DNA from: Bryoerythrophyllum caledonicum
Taxonomy: Eukaryota; Streptophyta; Bryopsida; Pottiales; Pottiaceae
Direction of reading: 5' to 3'
NCBI GenBank assembly: GCA_963971425.1
Contig: OZ020521.1
Location: 5,597,519-5,661,518, forward strand
DNA: 64,000 bases
In this document: one piece after another, positions 22,819-33,500 of the stretch
How the letters are laid out: the number at the start of each line of letters is the position of its first letter
Position numbering within the stretch: position 1 is the first letter of the stretch
The notes under the pieces: generated by a model
What the model saw: the letters and a program-made list of their open reading frames with translations, nothing else
Databases searched by the model: none
Told to the model about the DNA's origin: nothing
Program-made: the position numbers and the translations under genes

Positions 22819-23831
22819 GGGCCGGTTTACACTTGGGGCCGGATTGAAGGCCGGCCGGAACTCTCCAAGTTTGGACCAATAGGATCTTTCAATCCCTCAA
22901 AATCCAACCCAAGAGCTTTATACTTGGGGCCGGCCGAAACCACATTTCATCCTACGTGTCGCCTTAGGTGGCATGGTTTTGGCGCCAAACCATCCGGCCC
23001 CAAGGGAGCAATTGGGACGAGGTTTGGGGTGGCCCAAACTCCCATCTAGGGCCGGATTCGGTTGCTCCGTTGGATCCTTCAAATCACTACCATCAATTAA
23101 TTTTTTTTTAAAAATTAATTTTTTTTTTAATTTTTTTTTTAATTTTTTGAAAAAATATTATTTTATTTTGAAAAAAAATTGATTTTTTTTTTTTTTTCTT
23201 TTTGAATAAATGTTTTTTTTTCGATTTTTTTTAATCATTATTTTTTAATTATTTTTAAAAAAGTTAAAATACTCCTTCCTTTTGGATATGCACCCGAAAA
23301 AAGGGATTTGGCCAAATAAAGTAAGTAAAACTCTTTTTTCCAATAGTCAAAATAGGAAGAGGAATTAGAAGTTGCATATATATGAAAAAAAACTCTCTTT
23401 TATTTTAGACCTATCTAAAGTAAGAGAAAAGGGAAAAAATTATGAAAATAGAAAAAATACTCTTATTTTTATTTTTATTTTAATGTAGTAAGGAAAGAAA
23501 ACATATAAAGTAAATATATGAAACCTATTTTTCTTTAAACAAGGAAAGAAACAAAGACAAAAGCTTGACACATGTGCTTCTATAATTTTTAGTTGAGCCT
23601 TATGAAAATCTAAGACACTTAAAAATTGGAAATTTAGCCCTAAAGTCCGGCCCCAACACTTTACATTGACTAGGGCCAAGATGATGAATTTGAAATCCGG
23701 CCCTTAAATCCGACCTCAATGCTTTACATTATTAGGGGCCGGATGGAAGAATTGGGGCCGGATTGAAGGCCGGATTGATAGCAAATCCGGCCAGCCTTCC
23801 ATCCGACCCCAGGCCTAATGTAAACCGGCCC
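22819..23831. mobile_element. PIF/Harbinger-type non-autonomous element
   Basis: The ends GGGCCGGTTTACA and TGTAAACCGGCCC are inverted, and the element is flanked by TAA on both sides (22816-22818 and 23832-23834). Element S shows the unoccupied site, with a single TAA in ACACTAAATGCG (about 16922). Length 1013 bp. The middle is AT homopolymer-rich (23100-23260) and there is no transposase. GGG-type TIRs with a 3-bp TWA duplication are typical of PIF/Harbinger. Confidence 0.85.
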
Positions 23832-24206
23832 TAAATGCGATGTTTAGTGTAGGTTTCCAGCAATCTCTAATCCATGCAAGCATCAACAAACTAGAGTGAT
23901 TTCCATGAAACGGAGTCGTAGATTTTTTATGCTGAAATGTACCCACTGTGTAGATGATGTTGTGCATGATATACTAAACTCATAGATTGTCGCTGACTCT
24001 CGTGGTCCACGTTGGCATTAAAGGTGTGAAAGGATTAAATTCTACGCTAGAAAGGGGCCCATCAACGTCAAAAATTGTTACGGTGGCAGTTTTGTCGACG
24101 CTCGTGGGGGGTTTCGTGGGATCGTCTCTCCCAGTCAAAGGGCTTCGACATCTCCGTCATCCTCCGGAGGATCCTGTCTCGACACAGGCACTCGTTTCGT
24201 GTGCGC

Positions 24207-26634
24207 ATGTTATGCTTTCTCGTGCTTAGACTCGGGCTGCCTGTGCAGTACAGTGTATGCGTTATGGCGCTTCCTAGACCCGTGCACAGTGAGAGCTTGC
24301 CTGTGTTACATGCTGCTAGAACTGATCATCCTGGTGTGCCTACTCCGCTTGGGCTGCAAGGAACGCACCAGCGGACTTGTCCACCGCCGACGACGCTCCA
24401 CATCGGCGCGAGATGGCGCGAGGTACAGGGCGCCAACGACTGGAAGGGGCTCGTGGGGCCGCCGGGGAAGATTGACGAGTGCTTGAGAGCGGAGCTCATT
24501 CGGTATGGCCAGTTTGCTCAAGTGGCCTACGATGCCTTCGACTTTGACAAGTAATTGATCACAACTTCAATCTCCCTCGCATTCTCTTGTCATGTTTTCC
24601 TTTTTTTCCTTATTTTTTTTCACTTCGAAGCGTTCATGTCCACGGCTCTTTTTCTCCATTTCTATCCATTAGGGGATTCGACCTAGACGTGAGGATGTGA
24701 GTGGTTGGAGAGACTTGAATCCAAGCAATGAGCTTCATTTGGAAGCGTCCTTTGCGGTGTGCGAAAGCTATGGAGTTTTTAATTCGAATCAGGCTGAAAA
24801 TTTATGTAGAGTAGGTGAAGAGATCTTTCAGTCTTACACAATTGAGTATGACTTATATTGGCCAGTTCTGGTTAGAAAAAGATTTTCACTAAGAGAACGC
24901 AATTGTTAGAAGCCATGGAAAATTGTGCGAGTCAGTCAACGACCAAAATAGCAGAGATCGGCCAATACAATTAATCTGGTTTTTCAAGGCCAATTGAACA
25001 GACTGATATGACTAGTTGCGAGGCAGTTTGAAAGATTGATCATTCCATTGTTGTTATTGTCAGTTAGGCTCAACAAGTTGTGAGGTGGTAGGTGTTTGGT
25101 CAAATACGGTAGGGTAGCACTTTTGGAGGTGGCCCTCATGAGCTCTTGCTTGTCACAATCTAGATTTTCGCAGTACTGCGGGAGCTGCCGGTACTCGAAG
25201 GACAAGTTGTTCAAGGAAGTGGACCTGCACAACACGGGATACGAAGTCCACATGTAAGAATTCATGCTGAAATTCACGTACTCTTAAATCTGTTTCTGTC
25301 CCCTCCTTTTTACTACAGTTGCGTGATGAACTTGTTCTGACAGGTACATCTACGCGACAGCGGATGTGGAGGTGCCATACTTGCTGCAGAAGTCAGAGCG
25401 TGAAGATGCGTGGAGCAGCAAATCCAACTGGATAGGCTACGTCGCAATATGCACAGATGAAAAGGAGCTTCAGAGGCTGGGCAGGCGGGACATCCTGATA
25501 GTATGGCGGGGCACAGTTACCGGGTTGGAATGGGCGGCCAACCTGACTTACCACCTCATGCCTTGCAAGCTCACCGACGAAATGAAGCAAGGCGAGGCTA
25601 CTCACATCAATGTGGAAGCCGGGTTCCAGAGCTTGTACACCTCCGCCAAAGACGACTCGCGGTTCAACAAGATCAGCGCCCAGTCCTACCTCATAAAGGG
25701 CATCCAGGACCTGGTGGATGAGCACAAAAACGGTCCCCATGAGCTGAGCATTACCGTTACAGGGCACAGCCTGGGCTCAGCTCTGGCAACGCTCAGCGCT
25801 TATGACTTGGCCGAGGCGGAGCTCAACCATGTGGAGATTGCAGGGAAGGAGGTGGTGATTCCTATTACGGTGTTTTCGTTTGCCGGCCCCAGAGTGGGGA
25901 ACGGATACTTCAAGGACCGAGTTGAGGAGCTCGGCATCAAGGTGCTGCGTGTGGTGAACGACGGGGACATTGTGCCTCACGTGCCCGGGTTTCGCATCCT
26001 CGAGTCTTTTCAGAGCTCATACCAACATGTCGGTGTGGTGCTCCAGGTGGACGACAAGGAATCCAAGCACTTGGACCAGGCAAAAGCCTCCTTCTGGAAG
26101 TTGGAGAATTTGGAGAATTTGATTTCGGGGGGTGATATTTCGCCATTCGCGATTCAGCATAACCTTGAGGTGTACTTGCACTTGATTGATGGCTATGGGA
26201 GGTACGATGTTTGGCCACCGACACGGGATCCTGTGCTCGTGAACAAGTTTTGTGGATTCCTCAAGAATGATAAGTTTGTCCCAGAGGCGTGGTGGCAGTT
26301 GAAGCATAAAGGTTTGGTGTATTCAGTTCTGGAGAACAGGTATTATCAGCCAGATCGAGCCATTGAAGATATCCCCGTCCCTCCCCAGCCCAAGCTGGTG
26401 GCTGAGGCGAAGGCTCTCAAGAAAAGCCTGACTCTCAAAAAGATCGAAAGCCTCGAAAAAAAGAAGTCTGAACTTGAGAAGAAGTCTGAATCGGAGAAGA
26501 AGCTTGAAAAAGAGAAACAAATTGAAGCGAAGCCTCATCCTCTACAGAAGTCTGAAGAAAAGCCTTACTCTCGAAAGACGCCTTCAGGGAAGCCTCACGT
26601 CTCTCTACAAGATTTACTTCACCAAGAACTTTGA
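24207..26634 (+). CDS. Class-3 lipase, DAD1-like / phospholipase A1 family
   Basis: This predicted acyl hydrolase of plant galacto- or phospholipids belongs to the PLA1 group that includes jasmonate-related DAD1-type enzymes. Exons 24207-24550, 25164-25253 and 25344-26634 join in frame to 574 residues. ATG 24207 is the first in-frame Met; ATG 24264 (555 aa) is an alternative. Either N-terminus could be a plastid transit peptide, but this is inference. Family blocks are WKGLVGPP, YGQFAQVAYDAF, YCGSCRYS, SNWIGYVAIC and VWRGTVTGLEW. The triad is Ser287 in GHSLG, Asp353 in GDIVPH and His417 in QHNLEVYLH. After KHKGLVYSVLENRYY, where relatives normally end, about 80 residues of Lys/Glu-rich sequence are added (KKIESLEKKKSELEKKSESE and onward), probably a charged helix or coiled coil. 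Exon 3 is clean to its TGA. Confidence 0.9.
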
Positions 26635-26926
26635 AGGCAAGTGCTTGGAGAGATAGTGAAGTAGGTGAACTGCAAGGTCCATTGTAAAGTAGGTGTGTAG
26701 AAGTATTTTCTGCCTCTTTTTATACAGTGGATAGTCATGTAAATATTGCATCAGTTTTGACTTCCAAATATGCTTACAAACAGATACCATCATTTCAGTG
26801 CCAAGTGTTAACCTGTGCCAATTACTAAGCATATTGCCAAAATTTCAATGTTGAATTGTCAGTTTCATATGTATCGTACTGCGTGAATGTGATTATTCAA
26901 AATTACTGATTTTGCTAGTCTTCGGT
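26635..26926. other. 3' flank of the lipase gene
   Basis: Probable 3' UTR; no separate gene is visible. Confidence 0.5.
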
Positions 26927-27262
26927 TTCTGAGCCCAAATAAGGTTAGCCTCCCAATAACCAACAAAAACCCATAGCCAACGCCTCTTCCATCCCATTAC
27001 CACCAACTCAGCTCCAAATGGTGGTTTGCTATTAGTCAAGACCCTTACTTTTGGTCGTTGGTAATGGGCGTACCTACTGCTGGCCACCCACTAAACATGG
27101 CTGCACAGTTTGAAAATTCATAACTAATTCAGTTTTCATCAAAAAAATATGAAATCACTTGGGTTGGAATTGTAATTCTATTGGCTATCACTGAAAAATA
27201 ATAGTATAATTATCTCCTCTCTCCATATATGCTCATTCCTTAACTTGTCGGTTTTAAGAGGG
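26927..27262. repeat. Dispersed repeat R3, copy 3
   Basis: Longest copy of R3. It matches the inverted copy at 15781-16062 over nearly its full length and the copy at 8516-8760 more weakly. Non-coding. Confidence 0.7.
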
Positions 27263-27643
27263 CTTACCTTAGATGCAGAATTTCAGGAGTCTCAAGTCGT
27301 ACCATTCATCGATAAAAAGTAATGACATTCACCAGAGTTTGAGCTGAACGAACGCTCGTTTAATGATAGCATCAACTTATTCACCCACTCCATTAGCGGT
27401 GGTGTCGAGGATAAACTTCAACATAATTGCAACACAGTATCATTTCCTGTGAATCTCGGGTGGGTGAAGCTGTAGAGCCTGGTTGGCAGAGGGTTGGCAG
27501 CTTGAAGTTGTGAGCTTATTGAAACATTTATGAGCAATGTAGGACTTTATCACAATATAAGCAGCTTTGTGCAAACTTATTCGGCAAGTGCAGTGTCGTC
27601 CGATCAGTCTCTAGTTCAAGAACTGATCAATCATTCTCTAGAC
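27263..27643. other. Upstream region of the Cys-rich gene
   Basis: Likely promoter and 5' UTR. No defined element is visible beyond short AT-rich tracts. Confidence 0.4.
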
Positions 27644-29290
27644 ATGGCGAGCTTCCGGATGATGCCTGTGATCATCCCTCTTGCTGCGGCTCTGATGTTT
27701 CTCTTCACAGGTATTGTTTCGTTAGTAGGAGCACTTCTCTGTCTCCTGATTCAGTTTAAAGAAGACGCTATGATTTCATGTTGGCAATTTTCCAGTACCA
27801 CAGGAATTTTGTGATGCAGTTCAAACCATTTATGGCTTTTGATATCATTAGGCACTATTGTGTAGACGCAGGAGGACATGTTAGATCAACTTCAGCGTTG
27901 GCAATATGTAAACCGCGAACGTAGTCATGTGAAATTCCAGCTACGATTTTAATGATGAATTTCTCCTGATGCCGCAGGTGCAGCAGATGCGACATGCCCA
28001 GCGGGGTACAAAGACTGTGACAAGGATTACAAGTCTAACCGGTGCGAGGTCAACATCCTCACCGACACAAGCAACTGCGGCAACTGTGGAGTCAAGTGCC
28101 CAGTCTGCCCATACGCCATATCCACCTGCAAGAGCGGGAAGTGTTTATCCACCTGCAAGCCAGGGTGGAAGGACTGCAACAACAAATGGAGCGACGGCTG
28201 CGAGACAGACGTGGGCAAGGACGTCCACAACTGCGGTGCCTGTGGGAAGCAATGCAAGAGCGTCCCGTATGCGGACACACACTGCAACAACCACAAGTGT
28301 ATGTACACATGTAAGGCGGGGTGGAAGAACTGCAACAACGACTGGACGGACGGCTGCGAAACAGATATTGGTAAGGACAGCAATAACTGCGGTGGATGTG
28401 GCACGAAATGCAATAGTCTCGTGCCTTACACCTCCACCAGGTGCACCAACAGTCGATGTGAGTGTACTTGCAAGCCGGGGTGGAAGGATTGTAACAAGGA
28501 TATGAAGGATGGCTGCGAGATTGACGTTGGTAAGGATGTCAACAACTGCGGTGGCTGTGGCGTGAAATGCAATAGTCTTGTCCCTTACACTTCCACCAAA
28601 TGCTCCAACAGTAGATGTGAGTATTCGTGTAAGCCCGGGTGGAAGGATTGTAACAAGGATATGAAGGATGGCTGCGAGATTGACGTTGGTAAGGATGTCA
28701 ACAACTGCGGCGGCTGTGGCTTGAAATGCAACCTTGATGTGCCCTATGCTTCCACCAAGTGCACCTACTGTAGATGTGAGTCTACTTGCAAGCCCGGGTG
28801 GAAGGATTGTAACAAGGATATGCAGGACGGGTGTGAGACTGATGTAGGCGGCGACGTTGACAACTGTGGCGGCTGCAACATGAAATGTAAGGAAGTTCCG
28901 TATGCGACTGTCGCATGCAGCGGCGGCAAATGTGAGTACACTTGTGAGCCGGGGTGGGCGAATTGCAATGAAGATTGGGAAGACGGTTGTGAGACTGAGG
29001 TGAACGCGGACGTGAACAACTGCGGCGAGTGCGGAAATGTGTGCCCGGAGCCCAAAATCTGGGGAGCCGAAGCGCATTGCTCGTAAGTTTCTTTGCTGGA
29101 CATGCTGTTCGTTGGTAACCATTACATAGCATAATATGTGTCTGATCGGTGTTTTGGTGTTTGGTACGTTGATGACAGAGACGGCACCTGTGACAAGAAG
29201 TGGTGCATCAAGGGATGGAAATACAGCGACGAAAAGAAGTGTTGTGTGGAGGATTGGTGGCCTTTTAGTTCCGGTGACGGTGATAAGTGA
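27644..29290 (+). CDS. Secreted protein with seven Cys-rich tandem repeats
   Basis: I do not know this family by name. Exons 27644-27710, 27978-29082 and 29179-29290 join in frame to 427 residues. Exon 1 encodes a signal peptide (MASFRMMPVIIPLAAALMFL). The mature protein is seven repeats of 45-50 residues with the pattern C-x2-GW-x-DCN-x4-DGCE-x-DV-x4-NCG-x-CG-x2-C, then VPY and two or three more Cys. The first repeat is diverged (NRCE instead of DGCE). Repeats 4 and 5 are nearly identical, indicating recent duplication. The C-terminus (CDKKWCIKGWKYSDEKKCC) is Cys-rich but not a repeat. The NCGxCGxxC core recalls plant STIG1-type secreted proteins, and the DGCExD...NCGxCG unit recalls repeats in myxobacterial surface proteins. 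No membrane anchor follows, so it is probably apoplastic. Confidence 0.85.
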
Positions 29291-29757
29291 GCTGGGTGGT
29301 GGTTTCATTTTCGGCAGAGAAACTGGCTCAAGAGTCCTCCACTACTAGTGATTTAAATACATATCGTTCTCTAGCAAACTGTGTTAGTATGCAGTGTTCT
29401 TCTGATGTAGCAAACATTTGTAGCTTCTGCACGAAGATCCAAGCATGCTTTGGCTCCATCTCACATGTGTCCTGTCTGCTCAACGTCTAGATGCAGGAGC
29501 TTGTAGGCCTGGACACAACTATGTTGCAAATAATTCTTATTTATATCATTTACTGTCATTGTTCGCTATTCCCAAGACTCAAGTCCCTTCAGAATTACCA
29601 CCTACTGTTTTTAGAGCATTCCCTCTTGAGCAAACTCACCCCGTAGCAAAAGGACATTTTCTTGCAGTACACGTACACCAACTCAGTTCTATGCTAAAAC
29701 ACCTGTCATTTGCCGTGGATGATTTCTGTGTTCAAATGATTGTGTGTTGAGTGTACG
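29291..29757. other. 3' flank of the Cys-rich gene
   Basis: Probable 3' UTR followed by intergenic DNA; nothing else is recognised. Confidence 0.4.
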
Positions 29758-29760
29758 TAT

Positions 29761-29807
29761 ATCCCATAAGCTGAGGCACTGGGTGTGTGGAGAGGCGAGT
29801 ATATTAA
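29761..29807 (+). promoter_or_regulatory. Candidate snRNA promoter: USE-like and TATA elements
   Basis: ATCCCATAAGC at 29761 resembles the plant upstream sequence element RTCCCACATCG with several mismatches. GTATATTAA at 29799 is a TATA box about 29 bp before the U1 start. The two-element layout is that of plant snRNA genes; the wide spacing between the boxes points to Pol II. Confidence 0.55.
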
Positions 29808-29828
29808 GCTGGAGTGATGACGGACACC

Positions 29829-29984
29829 TCACTTACCTGGGCGGGGTCGATCCATTATCTGGTAGGTGGATGGCCTAGAGGCGACTGCCCCATTGCACTT
29901 CGGGCCGGGCGACACTAGTATCTTCCTACGGGAGGCATACACGTCATAATTTGTGGCAGCGGGGGCTCGCGTTCGCGCGGCCCT
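29829..29984 (+). ncRNA. U1 spliceosomal snRNA
   Basis: U1 snRNA pairs with the 5' splice site. The 5' end carries ACTTACCTG, complementary to the donor consensus; the two bases before it are TC instead of the usual AT. The GGGGTCGA block, the stem-loop II sequence CCATTGCACTTCGGG (U1A site), the Sm site ATAATTTGTGG and the terminal stem GGGGGCTCGCGTTCGCG all match plant U1 over about 156 nt. Stem-loop I is unusual: the loop reads TTATCTGGTAGG where plants have a GATCAAGAAGG-type loop that binds U1-70K. The flanking stem (GATCCA / TGGATGGCC) still pairs. The gene may be a variant or a retired copy. Confidence 0.85.
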
Positions 29985-30599
29985 CACCATCGCGAAATAC
30001 CAAATTGTAAACGCGTTTCATTCTCTGTTGATGCCTCTGGTGATTGCCCAACGCAAAATTCTACCGAGAAGTCTAATGAAAATGCTACTCCGTTACTATC
30101 CTATATTGTCCGTCTTCTTCTGTACGACTGTCTGTCTCTATTTCGTGTCTCTTCATCGAGTTGAACGACTGAGGGAAGCTCAATGGACTTGTAAGGTCAC
30201 TTGACGGTCCAAGTTACCTTTCAACGCACAGCACTTCACTCAGTTGTTCAAGTCGATGGATATCGAGAGAGCAAACCAGTGAGCTCTCATACGCCATAAC
30301 TATTTTCAGACTGAAAGAAAGGTGGGAATTTCGATAAAAACAGCGTTACTACTTCTGCATGTAAACATAAAATTGCATGCACATTTCTAAAAGCGATTTA
30401 CATAATAATACGATACACAATAAAATGTTTCGATACGAAGTGATCGAGGTTCCAATGTAGAAAAAGTGAAGAGAATCTCCTCTGTACTGGACATACTTAA
30501 GCCCGCCCTCTCAAGGTAGTAGCCATTCGGCTGGTAATTAGCGTGTTCATGTCCTAAACCCCTACACTGGTGCAATGTAAGTTCACAATCTAATGACTC

Positions 30600-33500
30600 T
30601 TACGTTTTCTTAACAATGTCTTCGTAAAGGTCATAGTACGACAACGACTTGGCAGTTCTCCGCGGCAAGCCACGCTCACCGATGGACTTCTTCCTGAGCA
30701 AGGCCCCACCGCGAGGCAGCAAGTCCTCCTCCGAGCGTCTCTTCTCCCTCGCCTTGAGCTTCTCAGCTTTCTCCATCTGGCTGGTGAACGCTTCCGCATA
30801 GAAAGCAACCACGACGTTGAGAGTGAACGCCACTGCGATGGCCCAGAACCCGATAAAGTAGGCGCGGCTCCAGCACGTTCCGGTCACGGCAGCGTAGGCG
30901 TCCATAAACACGTACCACTTGTTCACCACGCACAGGTTGAAGCACGTCGCCATGGCCGAGGCGTAGTCGTTGAAGTTGAACGCGTAGAACTTGTGCAGGT
31001 CGTACTCCGTGCCTTCCAGGGCGGGATTTTCCTTGTAGATGTAACCCCCGAAGATGTGCATGCCCAGGAGGGCGAAGAGCGAGCAGACGAGGAACTGAAG
31101 GGCTAAGATGGGAGCCGTTGCGGGAATCACGTGGAGGAGTGTCTCGCCCATCAGACGCCAGCGGGAGATCATGGTCATCAGTGCAAGTATGCGGAAGCAC
31201 CGGGCAATGATCAGGTAAGATACCCTGCACAACACCATTCGATGAAAAAACATTGGTGTGATGATAATTCAGATAACAATGGTACTTGTTTCGGAAAATT
31301 ATTTGTAAAGTCAACCAAAGTTTCAATAAGATACCCCTATTTTGATTTATTTTACTACTATTTTATTACATATAGGAGGGCTTGGTGAACCTTCAGTTAT
31401 AATCCTTATACTTTCAGTTTGCATGAGATCCCATGAATATTGGCTGCCTTTCTCTCCTGAGAAATGATTTTAGATTAACTGAAAACTATTTTGAAGCAGG
31501 TTTTGATTATTGAAAACGAAAAAAAGAGGGTTTCTTCTTCAAATTCAGGTGACTTTACATGTTTAAGTTTTACAAATACATTACCTCCAGGTATAGCAAG
31601 AAAGAACCACTCACCAGAATCGGATATCAACATAGGAAAAGGACGCCGCTTGGAGAACCACAATCAGAATCGTGACAACGAAGTCAAACCGATTTACGTG
31701 AGTGCGCCAATAAGAGTTCCAACCTTGCACGCACATCTTGAGTACGCCGTCCATGACGAAAATCCAGCCTGCAGTAACAGATAATCAGTTCTGGAAGTGA
31801 AACAGGAGCCTTTAATTGAAATTCCACTCGTTCCTAATTCACATTCAAAGTCAAGATGAAGGTAAAACAGAATCTGGGAGGAGTCAAACTTAATTAGCAA
31901 AACCGTAACAAGATCCACATCTTAGCAAGAGATGGCACGAAATATTCTTACCAAATAGAAACTCCAAGTTGATTAATAACGTTTGCACCGTTCCAGTGAC
32001 CTGTATTTTCACACACCAGGTGGCACATGTCAGGACCCTTTTCACAAAAACGTACATTCAAAACAAACATTTAGACTTATTAAAGCCTACGATTACGTCA
32101 ACTCTGCAAAGAGAAGTCTAAACAGATTGAGACATCATTGACACATCTCAACATGCCTTCAAAGTGAGTTTTATGCTTGAGCGGAGGCTTGACATCAAAG
32201 AATTAGAGCCACTTCTCAAATCTCAAAGACAGACAGAGTGAGTGTTTCGTAGCGTACATTGAGTGCAGCAATGGCAATGGATAGAGACGACAACGTCAAA
32301 GCCCAGATGACGTAGCTATAAAAGGGATGCTTCACGAAGTGCATGTCAGGGTTGCTGCGGCGCCTCTTCAGGCGTGCAATATCTGGTTGCCTTTCAACCT
32401 CTTTCGCAATAACATCACAAAGCTCCTCGAACTCATCAGACCAGATCTTGAAGTCTCCACGCTTGTTGAGAGCAAGAAAAAGACGGCTGGCGCGAGCTCG
32501 AACATCAGGTATGTGCCTTCACACCAATAGACCACCACAAAAGCTTCAGGATGACTGGTTTCTACGCTTGATCTCTGAGAGATCTAGAGTTAATATTAGT
32601 ACAAATATTAATCGCCATAAATATTAAAGAAGGCCGAAAATATATTATTGTTAATCAAGAATAATATTGTGACTGTTGATCTGGATTGACAAGAAAAGAA
32701 AGACCAACATATACACTTTGTTATCCTAAAAAGAATTCTGCGACTGCTCGATTCTTATTGCAATGCCCTTGGACCAATAATGGGCTAGTCTTGCATAAGA
32801 CAGATAGTACAGCAGCTCACCTATATCGGCCAATAGCGAGGAACAGTGCAATCATTGTTGCACCATCGATCCACTCTTGATGGCGTGTGTCCAATAAACT
32901 GAAAGCCGCCCTCAAATTTCCTTGTCGTGCTGTTATACGCTTGGCAACCTCAACCGCCATCTGCAAGCACATGAAGGCGTAGCATGAACTGTTTATCCTA
33001 ACCAAGAATACCACTATTGAAACGCAAGATTAAACACCAAGACCCGCATTTCAAAAAAATGGACATACAAATAATTTCCTAAGTAATCCAAATCGTTGAG
33101 GATTTACAACTTTTTTAAAACAACAAGAGTTTCCAACAGAAATGGCACACAATCAAACAAGGGTCTCTCAGGTGTGATACCTGTGCCTTGTAACTGCTGT
33201 AGATCACAGAGAACGCCAAGTTCATCAAAAAGTACAACCCCATGACCATGTAGAAGAAGAAGAAAAAGAATGCAAAGCGATTTGCATGATATGTGGAAGC
33301 CCATACGACAGGATTATTTGCAGTTGTCAACAACACAAAGAGGTTAATCAGTGACGTGCTGAAGTCCTTGAATTCAACAGCTGTCTCAGAAAATATAGTC
33401 GTCGCCAGCCAAGCTGAGATTAACACAAACGTCCCTACCAGCACCTGACATTCACAAGAGCAAGCGCAATGGCCTTGTAAGTAATACATCATAAATTGCT

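Larger units (their letters stand above)
18190..23852. mobile_element. Long TIR element L carrying captured host gene fragments
   Basis: It has the same termini as element S (CTACACTAAACAT left, ATGTTTAGTGTAG right) and the same subterminal sequences, but it is 5.66 kb long. The left shell is 18190-18754, the payload 18755-22719 and the right shell 22720-23852, the last broken by a Harbinger-type insertion. The payload is flanked by direct repeats (AGAGAATAAA followed by CATGAYGGC, near 18680 and 22720). It contains exon-intron pieces of aspartate aminotransferase, DPM2 (opposite strand), a SAP-domain protein and a VPS37-like protein, plus unrecognised coding-like pieces. Retained introns show DNA-level rather than cDNA capture. 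No transposase ORF is present, so movement must depend on a helper elsewhere. The behaviour resembles Pack-MULEs, but the superfamily is not established. Confidence 0.75.

Noticed and set aside
16361-23852. Classifying elements S and L as CACTA because CACTAAA occurs at the ends
   Set aside because: The inverted repeat continues outward (CTACACTAAA), and the three bases outside CACTA are CTA and TAG, parts of that repeat and not a target duplication. The superfamily was left open.
28145-29308. Long open frame of 387 codons on the minus strand
   Set aside because: It is the shadow of the repeated codons of the Cys-rich gene on the plus strand. It has no recognisable domain or splice context.
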